Origin: Nitratireductor mangrovi
GTDB lineage: Bacteria > Pseudomonadota > Alphaproteobacteria > Rhizobiales > Rhizobiaceae
Assembly: GCF_007922615.2 (NCBI RefSeq)
Contig: NZ_CP042301.2
Span: forward strand, 1,054,001-1,118,000
Direction of reading: 5' to 3'
Length of the DNA: 64,000 bases
The position numbers and the translations under genes are program-made. Numbering within the stretch: the first letter of the stretch is position 1; each line of letters begins with the position of its first letter. Shown here piece after piece: positions 44,634-53,166 of the stretch. The notes beneath the pieces were generated by a model. The model saw only the letters and a list, made by a program, of their open reading frames with translations. It was not told where the DNA came from and ran no database searches.

Positions 44634-46157
44634 ATGAACCCGATTACGAGAAGGCTGTTTGTCTCACTTGCGGCAGGCGCCGCAATGAGTATCGGCGCAA
44701 CGACGGCATATGCCGAACCATCCGGCGCCTTCAAATATGCAGAGCAGGTGAAGCTCATCACCATGGACCCGCAGCAACAGAGCGGCAGCGGCGTTCCCTA
44801 TCTGCGCCCGGTCTATGAATCGCTTTTCGAGCGGGACGAGAACGGCAAGCCGGCTCCGCTTCTGGCGACCGGCTACGAGATCGACGGCCTCAATGTGAAG
44901 ATCACGCTGCGCGAGGGCGTCAAGTTCTCAAATGGCGAAGCTTTCAACGCCGAGGTCGCCGCGGCCAACATCAACCGCGGCGTCGAACTTGCGATCATCG
45001 AGGGTCTGAAGACCGTCGAAAGCGCGGAAGCGAACGACGAATACACCTTCACGATCAAGCTGAAGGAGAAGGATCCGGCCATCATCGACAGCCTCACCCA
45101 CACGGGTGGCATGATGCTGGCGCCGGAAGCGATGGCCGATCCCACGATTGACCGCAATCCCATCGGCACCGGGCCGTATGTCCACAGCAAGGAAGAATCG
45201 CGCGAGGGCGAGGTTCAGGTCTACACGCCGAACCCGACCTACTGGGACCCCGACATGATCGGCCTCGAGCGCTATGAAGTCTGGGAGATTCCGGACGACA
45301 CGGCGCGCCTCAATGCGCTCAAGACCGGTCAGATCGATGCCGGCAACTGGCTCGCCAACCCGCAGTCGGCGATCATCGACAGTGCGCCGGATCTTACGCT
45401 TGTCCGCAACACCGGCGGTCTGAACTATCACGTCATCATTTCCGACCGGAATGGCACGCAGGTACCGGCTTTCGCCGACGTGAACGTGCGTCAGGCCATG
45501 GCGCATTCGATCGACCGCGCTGCTTTCGGCAAGGCGATCCTGTTCGGTCTGTCGGAAGATACCTACCAGCCCTATCCAAAAGGGCACTGGGCCCACAATC
45601 CGGATGTCGAGGGCGCCTATGCCTACAATGTCGAGAAGGCCAAGGAGTACATGGCCAAGTCGGACTTCCCGGATGGGTTCACCTTCGACATGCCCTCGAT
45701 CCCGATCTACCAGTCGCGTCTGGAGGCGCTGGCAGGATTCTTCAACGAAATCGGCATCACGATGAACATAGTACCGGTCGAGCCGGGTACTCTGGCCCGC
45801 CGCAGCCGCACGACGGATTTCCCGGCCACAAATCTCGTTTGGGCCACCAACAACGATCCGAAATTCCTGGCGTTGCGCTATATCTATGAGGATGCTGCCT
45901 ACAATCCGTTCCAGACCAAGCCGAGCGAGGAACTGCTGGCTTCGGCTCTCGCCGGCCTGGAGTCGGTGGACACCGACGTCCGTGGACCCGAATACCAGAA
46001 GATGGCGGCGAGGCTCGCGGAAGAGGCGTTCCTGATCTTCGTGGCGAACTCCCCGATCCTGATCGGCGTCACAAACGCGACGGCCGACAATCCGACGGTT
46101 GTCTACCGGTACGGCGAGGATTCCATTAATCTTCGCGGTCTGAAGGCAAACGACTGA
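44634..46157 (+). CDS. Peptide-type ABC transporter substrate-binding protein (SBP_bac_5)
   Basis: A 507-residue periplasmic receptor of the DppA/OppA class. The signal peptide covers about residues 1-27 (TRRLFVSLAAGAA, cleavage after AYA). The family pattern includes VYESLFERDENGKPAPLLA, VKFSNGEAFNAE and NPIGTGPYV. ATG 44634 is chosen over ATG 44628 because the GGGAGGA site is then seven bases away rather than touching. It is followed by the permease gene after 12 bases with no hairpin, unlike the other five binding-protein genes in this window. Dpp-type receptors bind many ligands, so peptide import is not certain. Confidence 0.92.
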   Translation: MNPITRRLFVSLAAGAAMSIGATTAYAEPSGAFKYAEQVKLITMDPQQQSGSGVPYLRPVYESLFERDENGKPAPLLATGYEIDGLNVKITLREGVKFSNGEAFNAEVAAANINRGVELAIIEGLKTVESAEANDEYTFTIKLKEKDPAIIDSLTHTGGMMLAPEAMADPTIDRNPIGTGPYVHSKEESREGEVQVYTPNPTYWDPDMIGLERYEVWEIPDDTARLNALKTGQIDAGNWLANPQSAIIDSAPDLTLVRNTGGLNYHVIISDRNGTQVPAFADVNVRQAMAHSIDRAAFGKAILFGLSEDTYQPYPKGHWAHNPDVEGAYAYNVEKAKEYMAKSDFPDGFTFDMPSIPIYQSRLEALAGFFNEIGITMNIVPVEPGTLARRSRTTDFPATNLVWATNNDPKFLALRYIYEDAAYNPFQTKPSEELLASALAGLESVDTDVRGPEYQKMAARLAEEAFLIFVANSPILIGVTNATADNPTVVYRYGEDSINLRGLKAND

Positions 46158-46169
46158 CAAGCTGGTTCC

Positions 46170-47114
46170 ATGTTCAGGCTCATCCTCCAGCGGCTTCTTG
46201 CGCTGGTGCCCCTGCTGTTCATCGTGTCGGTGCTGACGTTCTCGTTTACGTCGCTGTTGCCCAGCGATCCGGTCGACCTCATTCTTGGCGACACGGGTAC
46301 GGACGAACAGCACGAGATGCTGCGGGAGCGCATGGGCCTGAACGAACCCATCCACGTCCGGTACGTGCAGTGGCTAAGCCGGGCGGTGCAGGGCGACCTC
46401 GGATCGTCCTACTTCAATAGCGTGAGTGTGATGGGGGCCGTGATGCAGCGGCTGCCCGTCACGCTTTCCCTGACCGCGGTTTCGGCGCTCATAGCCATCG
46501 TCGTCGGGGTCGCCGCAGGCGTTGCCGCCGCGCTTCGCCCGCGCTCATGGGTCGACCGTTTCGCGACGCTCGGCGCGACCTTCGGTCAGGCAATCCCGAA
46601 CTTCTGGTTCGGACTGATCCTCGTGGCGGTGTTCGCGGTGAGCCTGCGGTGGTTCCCCGCCACCGGTTTCACGCCTATCACGGATTCTCCTTGGGAGTGG
46701 CTGCGCAGCGTGATCCTTCCCTCGATTGCGCTCGGCACTTCGTCCAGCGCCGCGATAGCGAGGCAGGTGCGCTCGTCCATGGTCGGCGTTCTGCAGCAGG
46801 ATTACATCAGGGCAGCACGGGCGCAGGGTATTTCGGCGCGGCGCGTTCTCTTCAAACACGCCTTGACCAACGCAATGATCCCGGTTGTGGCGGTGCTTTC
46901 CTTTCAGATCACGGTTCTGCTGGGCGGTGCGCTGATCGTGGAACAGGTCTTCGCCATAAACGGGCTCGGAACGCTCGCCATCGCGGCGGTGCGCCAGCAG
47001 GACATTCCGATGCTGCAGGGGCTCGTTCTCGTCATGGTGGGGCTGGTCGTGGCCGTCCAGCTTTTCACCGACGTGATCTACGGGCTCCTTAACCCCAAAG
47101 CGCGGCCAACGTGA
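46170..47114 (+). CDS. Peptide-type ABC transporter permease (DppB)
   Basis: A 314-residue permease with six transmembrane segments. The start FRLILQRLLALVPLLFIVSV is the classical DppB N-terminus, and the ATPase-contact loop is DYIRAARAQGISARRVLFKH. Its TGA overlaps the GTG of the next gene as GTGA, so the two are coupled. It forms the channel with the permease half of the following fusion protein. Confidence 0.94.
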   Translation: MFRLILQRLLALVPLLFIVSVLTFSFTSLLPSDPVDLILGDTGTDEQHEMLRERMGLNEPIHVRYVQWLSRAVQGDLGSSYFNSVSVMGAVMQRLPVTLSLTAVSALIAIVVGVAAGVAAALRPRSWVDRFATLGATFGQAIPNFWFGLILVAVFAVSLRWFPATGFTPITDSPWEWLRSVILPSIALGTSSSAAIARQVRSSMVGVLQQDYIRAARAQGISARRVLFKHALTNAMIPVVAVLSFQITVLLGGALIVEQVFAINGLGTLAIAAVRQQDIPMLQGLVLVMVGLVVAVQLFTDVIYGLLNPKARPT

Positions 47115-49036
47115 CCGTCGAGAATACCGAAAGTAACGGCACCGGCGCCTACGGCAAGCCGCGGCGGATGACCGCGTCAAACGCCATCGTGGGCGTTGCG
47201 GTGTTCATTCTGGCACTGCTTTGTTTCCTGGCCGTCTTCGCCGACGTGATCTCGCCGTACGATCCGTTGCGGCAGAACCTGATCAAGGCGCTACAGGGTC
47301 CGTCCGCGCAGCATTGGCTGGGGACGGACGATCTCGGGCGAGACGTGCTGTCGCGGCTGATCTACGGCTGCCGCATCGCCGTGATCGCCGCAGCGGAAGC
47401 AACGGCCATCGCCGTGCTGCTGGGCGTCCCGATCGGACTGTTCATCGGCTATCGCGGCGGATGGTGGGACTGGACCGTTATGCGCATCGTGGAAGCCGTA
47501 GTGTCGATCCCCGGCATCATGGTCGCCATCGTGATCATAGCAATCCTTGGCCCCGGTCTTCACCGCGCCATGATAGCGCTCGGTATCCTGTTTTCGACAT
47601 CCTTCCTGCGACTGGCACGCGGCGTGGTTCTGGCCGAGCGCGAGGAGGTCTATGTCCGCTCCGCCAAGGTCGTCGGCGCCTCGGACAATCGTATCCTGTT
47701 GCGCCACATATTCCCCAATATCGCGCCGCCCCTCATCGTGCAGGTGACGCTGACCGTCGGCGCGGTGCTACTTTCTGAAGCCGGGCTCAGCTTCATCGGT
47801 CTTGGTGTTCAGCCGCCGCAGGCAAGCTGGGGCACGATGCTGAATACCGCCGCCGAGTTCATGCAGTTGAACTGGTTCCTGGCAATCCCGCCCGGCATAG
47901 CCATTATCTTGACGGTGTTGTCTGTGAACCTTCTGGGTGACGTTCTGCGCGACTCGATAGGCCGAGGCATCGCCGTAACCGCTTCCCGCCAAGAGATAGC
48001 GCCCCGCCCCGCTGCAAACGCTCCAGGTACCATCCTGCCGGCCCGACCTCTGGAGGCGCGCGACGACGAGGTGTTGCGTGTCGAAGGCCTCGAAGTGGTG
48101 GTCGGCTCCGATCACGGTGTGCCAATCATCACCGACCTGTCATTCACGATAGCGCGCGGGGAGACGCTCGGGCTCGTCGGCGAGTCCGGTAGCGGCAAGA
48201 CCATGACCGGGTTGGCGATCCTCGGACTGATGGGCCCGGCGCTTCGGACCACGAAGGGCTCGATCGTTCTTAATGGCACCGATCTGCGCCCCCTCAAATC
48301 CGCCGAGATCGAGGAGGTGCGCGGCGAGGAAGTGGCGATGGTCTTCCAGGACCCGACGACCAGCCTGAACCCCGCTTTCACGGTTGGTAGCCAGATCGCC
48401 GAGGTGCTGCGCACCAAGCACGGACTCTCACATAAACAGGCCTGGGAAGAGACCGTAGGCCTGATCGAACGGGTAGGCATCCCCCAGCCCGTGATGCGCG
48501 CCCGTGCCTATCCGCATGAACTTTCAGGCGGCATGGCCCAGCGCATCGCGATTGCGCGCGCGCTGAGCTGCAATCCCTCGCTGCTCATTGCTGACGAGCC
48601 GACGACCGCCCTCGACGTGACGGTGCAGCAGGAAATCCTCGATCTCTTCCGCGACCTGCAGGACGAGTTCGGCATGGCGATCCTGTTCATCACCCACGAC
48701 CTCGCCGTGGCCGCCGACATCTGCGATCGCATCAGCGTGATGTATGCGGGAGAAATGGTGGAGATGGCCGAGGTCAACGCGCTGTTCGACAAGCCGCTGC
48801 ATCCCTACACCGCCGGCCTGCTCTCCGCGATGCCGCATGCCTCCGACCGCAATCCGCCGCTGCCGACCATTCGCGGCAACGTCCCGCGGCCCGGATCGTG
48901 GCCGACGGGATGCCGCTTTTCCAACCGCTGCGATTTCGCCATCGACGCCTGCCACCGGCGCATTCCATTGACCGGCAGCGAACGGCTGGTCCGCTGCATT
49001 CGCGCCGACGAACTCGATTTGAGGCCGGGCACATGA
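47111..49036 (+). CDS. Fused peptide ABC permease-ATPase (DppC-DppD)
   Basis: A 641-residue fusion. Residues about 20-285 are a DppC-type permease (WLGTDDLGRDVLSRLIYG; coupling loop near SAKVVGASDNRILLRH), about 290-320 a proline/alanine-rich linker, and about 320-641 a DppD-type ATPase with Walker A GESGSGKT at 357-364, signature LSGGMAQRIAIARAL, Walker B LIADEPTTALD and the C-terminal cysteine cluster GCRFSNRCDFAIDAC expected in peptide ATPases. The start is GTG 47111. The reading frame is continuous with no sign of sequencing error. Similar fusions are known in some Dpp-like systems. Confidence 0.92.
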   Translation: MTVENTESNGTGAYGKPRRMTASNAIVGVAVFILALLCFLAVFADVISPYDPLRQNLIKALQGPSAQHWLGTDDLGRDVLSRLIYGCRIAVIAAAEATAIAVLLGVPIGLFIGYRGGWWDWTVMRIVEAVVSIPGIMVAIVIIAILGPGLHRAMIALGILFSTSFLRLARGVVLAEREEVYVRSAKVVGASDNRILLRHIFPNIAPPLIVQVTLTVGAVLLSEAGLSFIGLGVQPPQASWGTMLNTAAEFMQLNWFLAIPPGIAIILTVLSVNLLGDVLRDSIGRGIAVTASRQEIAPRPAANAPGTILPARPLEARDDEVLRVEGLEVVVGSDHGVPIITDLSFTIARGETLGLVGESGSGKTMTGLAILGLMGPALRTTKGSIVLNGTDLRPLKSAEIEEVRGEEVAMVFQDPTTSLNPAFTVGSQIAEVLRTKHGLSHKQAWEETVGLIERVGIPQPVMRARAYPHELSGGMAQRIAIARALSCNPSLLIADEPTTALDVTVQQEILDLFRDLQDEFGMAILFITHDLAVAADICDRISVMYAGEMVEMAEVNALFDKPLHPYTAGLLSAMPHASDRNPPLPTIRGNVPRPGSWPTGCRFSNRCDFAIDACHRRIPLTGSERLVRCIRADELDLRPGT

Positions 49037-50064
49037 TCGGCAAGCCTCTGCTCGAGATCAAGGACCTGTCGGTGACCTATTGGGGGCGCTCGCTGCTTGG
49101 CTTCGGCGGCAAGCCGTTTGTAGCGGTGAAAGACGCCAACCTCTCAATCCGTGCCGGCGAGACGCTCGGGCTTGTGGGCGAATCCGGATCGGGCAAATCC
49201 TCGATCGCCAACACGGTGCTCGGGCTGGTGCCTGCGTCATCCGGATCCATGCGCTTCGGCGACCACGATCTCGTGGCCATGAAGACACGCTATCCCTCCG
49301 AGGTGCGCAACCAGATCCAGGCGGTGTTCCAGGACCCGTATTCCTCGCTCAACCCGTCCATGACGGTGGAGGAAATCGTTACCGAGCCGTTGCGCGTCCA
49401 CACCGGCATGAGCAAGGCTAGGCGGCGGGAGCGCGCGGTCGAACTTCTGAAGCTTGTGTCTCTTTCGGAAGAACATCTGTCGCGCCATCCGCACCAGTTC
49501 TCCGGCGGGCAGCGCCAGCGCATCGCGATCGCGTCGGCGCTAGCGCTGCAGCCGAAGCTGATCGTGCTCGACGAGCCGGTCAGCGCGCTCGATGTTTCAA
49601 CGCAGAACCAGATCATCAACCTGCTTTACGAACGTCGTGACGCGCTCGGCATCGCCTACCTGCTGATCGCCCACGACCTGGCGCTGGTGCACCACATCTC
49701 GGACCGCATCGCGGTCATGTATCTCGGCCACATCGTGGAGGAGGGGCCATCGGACCGGGTCTACAAGAACCCTGCGCATCCCTACACCAGGGCGCTGCTC
49801 GAGGCGGTGCCGCTGCTCGATCCCGAACGCCAGCGCGCGCGCCGGGCAAGCCGCAAGCTGCAGCCGGCGCAGGACATGCAGCGGATCGCCGACGTCGGTT
49901 GCCCCTACAAGAACCGCTGCCCGTTCGTCATGCCGCGGTGCCAGACGGAAATGCCGCCAGCTTACCCGGTGGACGGCGGCGGCGTCGCCAACTGCTTTCT
50001 CCTGGCGCCCGAGGTGGAGCAGAGCGCCAAACATACCAGGGAGCCGGAGCGCATCGCCTCATGA
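49033..50064 (+). CDS. Peptide-type ABC transporter ATP-binding protein (DppF)
   Basis: A 343-residue ATPase. Walker A is GESGSGKSS, the signature FSGGQRQRIAIASAL, Walker B IVLDEPVSALDVS, and the switch IAHDLALVHH. The C-terminal GCPYKNRCPFVMPRC cysteines are the family's usual iron-sulfur-type cluster. It overlaps the fused permease-ATPase gene and the hydrolase gene as ATGA on each side. It completes the transporter as partner of the DppD half of the fusion. Confidence 0.94.
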   Translation: MIGKPLLEIKDLSVTYWGRSLLGFGGKPFVAVKDANLSIRAGETLGLVGESGSGKSSIANTVLGLVPASSGSMRFGDHDLVAMKTRYPSEVRNQIQAVFQDPYSSLNPSMTVEEIVTEPLRVHTGMSKARRRERAVELLKLVSLSEEHLSRHPHQFSGGQRQRIAIASALALQPKLIVLDEPVSALDVSTQNQIINLLYERRDALGIAYLLIAHDLALVHHISDRIAVMYLGHIVEEGPSDRVYKNPAHPYTRALLEAVPLLDPERQRARRASRKLQPAQDMQRIADVGCPYKNRCPFVMPRCQTEMPPAYPVDGGGVANCFLLAPEVEQSAKHTREPERIAS

Positions 50065-51023
50065 CCGGTCCGCCGCGCTACCCCGCTTCCCCGCGCCCGG
50101 CGGCGGTCAAGCTCCGTGAGGACATCACGCCGTCGGGTCTTCTCGACATTTCGCCGCTGCCGCTCGTGTGCCGCTGGCCGGAGACCGGAGAGATCAAAGG
50201 ATTTGCCGTCTTCTGCCACGGGCTGAGCGCCTGCGGGCTCGACTATGCCGAACTTTGCAGCCACTGGGCCGCGAACGGCTACCTCGTCATCATCCCGACC
50301 TTTCGCGACTGGGTCGACGCAGTCGCCAGAGCAGAACCCGGACTCGGCTATGAACCGGGCGGTAACGGTCTTGCATGGGCGACGCATCCGAAAATGCGGG
50401 CACGGCTGTTCGAGATATTGCACACGCCCGAGTACTGGCTGGCGCGGCTGGCGATCGTGCGCCACGTCATGGACAATCTCGAAACGGTTTTCGAGCAGAC
50501 CTGCGGGCCGCAGCCGAAATCGATCAAAGGTGCAATCACCGGCCACTCTTTCGGCGCCTACACGTCGCAGCTTTTCGCCGGTTGCGAGATCGACCTTCCG
50601 GGCGAGGGGGCTGCCAATTTCAGGGACGACCGGTTCGCTGCGGCTATCCTGCTCAGCGCCCAGGGTCGCGACCAGCAGGGCCTGCGCGAGGGCTCGTGGG
50701 ACGGGATCACCGGACCGATGCTGAACGTCACCGGCACGCGCGACGGCGGCGCCAAGGGGCAGGACTGGCACTGGAAGGTGGAGCCCTACGAGTTCGCGCC
50801 GCCGGGCGACAAATATCTCGCGTTGCTGACCGACGCCGACCATTATCTCGGCGGCATAGCCGTCCCCGAGCAGGTGCAGGTGCCAGGCCAGAAGGACGCG
50901 GTGTTCCAGGTGACGTTGGCTTTTCTCGACGACTATCTGGCCGGCGATGCGGCGGCCCGGAACTGGCTTTCCTCCATCGATAACAGGGTCGGCGACTGCC
51001 AGCTGGTTTTCAAGCGCAAGTAG
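50061..51023 (+). CDS. Alpha/beta hydrolase of the chlorophyllase/PAF-acetylhydrolase-like type
   Basis: A 320-residue hydrolase without a signal peptide. The oxyanion segment FCHGLSACGLDY is near residues 51-62, and nucleophile Ser163 sits in GHSFGAY; ADHYLGG near residue 270 is the likely catalytic histidine region. The ATGA overlap with the ATPase gene shows that it is part of the CoA-transferase-peptide ABC operon, so it probably hydrolyses the imported compound in the cytoplasm. Ester or amide bonds are both possible. After its stop, 254 bases without a gene precede the next operon. Confidence 0.85.
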   Translation: MTGPPRYPASPRPAAVKLREDITPSGLLDISPLPLVCRWPETGEIKGFAVFCHGLSACGLDYAELCSHWAANGYLVIIPTFRDWVDAVARAEPGLGYEPGGNGLAWATHPKMRARLFEILHTPEYWLARLAIVRHVMDNLETVFEQTCGPQPKSIKGAITGHSFGAYTSQLFAGCEIDLPGEGAANFRDDRFAAAILLSAQGRDQQGLREGSWDGITGPMLNVTGTRDGGAKGQDWHWKVEPYEFAPPGDKYLALLTDADHYLGGIAVPEQVQVPGQKDAVFQVTLAFLDDYLAGDAAARNWLSSIDNRVGDCQLVFKRK

Positions 51024-51277
51024 CCGGAGAAGTTCCGGGGTTATGACGATCATGCCGGAAGTCTGCTCGCATTTAGCCTCGGGGCCGCTAGCGGCCTGTC
51101 CGCTCTCGAGCTGAAAGGTGGAGCGACAGTCACGCGCGAGCAGCTTCGATTCCGCAGCGTGATGCCCCCGCTAACCTAGACCCAACATTACGCTGGATTT
51201 ATCGCGCAACCGAATGCAGAAAGCACTCGGGCTAATATTTGGGGGCTGGCGGCGTCTGATCGTCGTGCGGTTTGTTG

Positions 51278-53020
51278 ATGTCAGAGCGCACAAAGCAGAG
51301 TCTGATCGCAACGATTTACGCAGCGACGCTGTCGCCAGAAGGGTTCAACGATCTGGTCGCTGACCTGGCGGACCAGTTGAGTTCTATAGTGGAACGAACC
51401 AAGGGGGTCGGCGAGACCGGCCATAGGCTCCCCGACAGCCTAGAGCGCTTTTTCGACCGAGACGCGCTGGCCGATCTTGAACAGCACATCCGAACTGCAA
51501 ACGTGATCCAGCAGCGGATCGGACATTTCGACAATAACGCCGAGAAAGTCCAGTTCATCGCCGATTGCGTTCCAAGCCCGGCGATCGTCTTTGACGCCAG
51601 CGAGCGCGTTGTTGCGGCCAACCGCTCGGCGCGGCGGCAATCCCTGACAGGCACCCCAAAGTTGACCGACATGACCGGAAGCCGCGACGAATTGACGAAA
51701 ATCAGGAAAGCCGTATCCGCTCTCGGTTTGACGGGCGATTTCGCGTCGGTTCCGCTTGCCACGGATCTTGCGAACGGGTTGAACAGTTGTGCCCTTCTGA
51801 AGCGTATTCATCCGGGTTTCAGCGGCCGGAAGGGCGGCGACCTCTTTCTGCTAACGATTGCAGACTTCGGTTTTGACGAGGCAACGCGGGTCAGTTTCCG
51901 CGATGCCTACGGCCTTACCAATGCGGAAGCCTCGGTGGCCGTGCTGCTCGCAAGCGGCCTCAACGCAGAGGAAATCGCTCGCGACCGTTCGGTCTCGCTG
52001 GTGACGGTGAGGAGCCAAATCAAGTCGATCAAGCACAAGACGCGGGCCCGCGATCTGCCGCGCCTGGTCAGGCTGATCTGCGGGTATGCGGTTGGGATCC
52101 TTGCGCCAAACGGCACGCTGACGCCCCATCAGTCGCCCCTGGTCGACGGCACATCGGCATCCTCCGGCATGTTCACATTAAGCGACGGTCGCCAGATGGA
52201 ATACATCGTCCAGGGCGCTCCTGACGGGCGCTCCGTGCTTTCCTTCCACAATATGCCCTACGGCCTTGTCCTGCCGGAAGCGGGTATACGCGCGGCGGCT
52301 GCACGGGGCTTGAAGATCATCGCCCCGCTGCGCCCCGGGCACGGGCGGTCCGGCCCGCTCCCGGGCGTCACTCGCGACGATCTGTTCAACCAGGTCGCCC
52401 GCGATGCGGACGAGCTGTTGACCCACCTGGACGCACCGAAGGCCGTGCTGCTTGGCCATAGCGGCGGCTCCAGCTACGCAATCCGTTTCGCCAGCATGTT
52501 CCCGCACAAGGTTACATCCATCTTAATGCTGACGCGGGCGCCGATCTGGAAGGACGAGTGGTACAGGCTTCTGCCACAGCGCCAGAAGCTGATCTCGACC
52601 ATGCTCAGATACATGCCGAGCCTTGCCAACGTACTGATCTGGGCGATCCTTTCTTACGTGAACCGCCAGGACGGCAACGATTTTCTGCGCCAGTCGGTCA
52701 AGGAAAGCGAGGCCGACCTGCGCGCGCTGGACGACCCGGAAACGCTGCGCCTGATGGAGGACGGCATCAAATTTGGGCTGGTCCAGGGCCCGGACGCCTT
52801 CTGCCGGGACTGGGAGGCGATGGACATCGACATGACAGCCGAGGCGCGCGCCCTGCCGCATCCCATGCATATCATCCAGGGCGCAGACGACCTCATCACC
52901 CGGCCGGAATTCTCCGCAGCCTTCGTCGAACAGGTGCCGACCGCCACGCGGGAAATCGTCAAGGGAGCGGGCAACCTCCTGTTCTACAGCCATTGGCGCC
53001 GCGTGATCGACCGGCTCTGA
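51278..53020 (+). CDS. PAS-like/LuxR HTH/alpha-beta hydrolase-fold fusion regulator
   Basis: A 580-residue protein with three parts. Residues about 90-200 resemble a PAS-type sensor (PSPAIVFDASERVVAANRSA). A LuxR-type helix-turn-helix is at about 211-268 (LTNAEASVAVLLASGLNAEE, then VSLVTVRSQIKSIKHKT). Residues about 300-580 form an alpha/beta hydrolase with nucleophile Ser395 in GHSGGSS and acid Asp537/538 in QGADDL. The place of the catalytic histidine, normally GAGH, reads GAGNLLFYSH, so Asn566 replaces it. This points to ligand sensing or very slow turnover rather than ordinary hydrolysis. ATG 51278 is preferred over two TTG codons before it. It stands alone. Confidence 0.85.
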   Translation: MSERTKQSLIATIYAATLSPEGFNDLVADLADQLSSIVERTKGVGETGHRLPDSLERFFDRDALADLEQHIRTANVIQQRIGHFDNNAEKVQFIADCVPSPAIVFDASERVVAANRSARRQSLTGTPKLTDMTGSRDELTKIRKAVSALGLTGDFASVPLATDLANGLNSCALLKRIHPGFSGRKGGDLFLLTIADFGFDEATRVSFRDAYGLTNAEASVAVLLASGLNAEEIARDRSVSLVTVRSQIKSIKHKTRARDLPRLVRLICGYAVGILAPNGTLTPHQSPLVDGTSASSGMFTLSDGRQMEYIVQGAPDGRSVLSFHNMPYGLVLPEAGIRAAAARGLKIIAPLRPGHGRSGPLPGVTRDDLFNQVARDADELLTHLDAPKAVLLGHSGGSSYAIRFASMFPHKVTSILMLTRAPIWKDEWYRLLPQRQKLISTMLRYMPSLANVLIWAILSYVNRQDGNDFLRQSVKESEADLRALDDPETLRLMEDGIKFGLVQGPDAFCRDWEAMDIDMTAEARALPHPMHIIQGADDLITRPEFSAAFVEQVPTATREIVKGAGNLLFYSHWRRVIDRL

Positions 53021-53061
53021 CACTGGGTACCGGCAACAAACTCGCGCTGAAAAGTCATTTG

Positions 53062-53081
53062 CATACCCACTAGTAGGTATG
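53062..53081. promoter_or_regulatory. 20-bp near-perfect palindrome
   Basis: CATACCCACTAGTAGGTATG is symmetric except for one base pair. It lies 42 bases after the LuxR-hydrolase stop and 85 bases before the next gene, so it may be an operator for the secreted-protein gene at 53167, possibly bound by the LuxR-type fusion protein. No T tract follows, so a terminator is less likely. Confidence 0.4.
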
Positions 53082-53166
53082 ACTGACGTCGCCGACTTCC
53101 TTAATAAGACAGATATCTGCGGGTGGGCCAGCGGCTTGGCAGCTGCCCCGAATTCGAAAGACGTAG

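Noticed and set aside
51083..51096. Perfect palindrome GGCCGCTAGCGGCC between the hydrolase and LuxR-fusion genes
   Set aside because: It is short and GC-rich, without a T tract or promoter context. Chance is plausible, so it was not called as terminator or operator.
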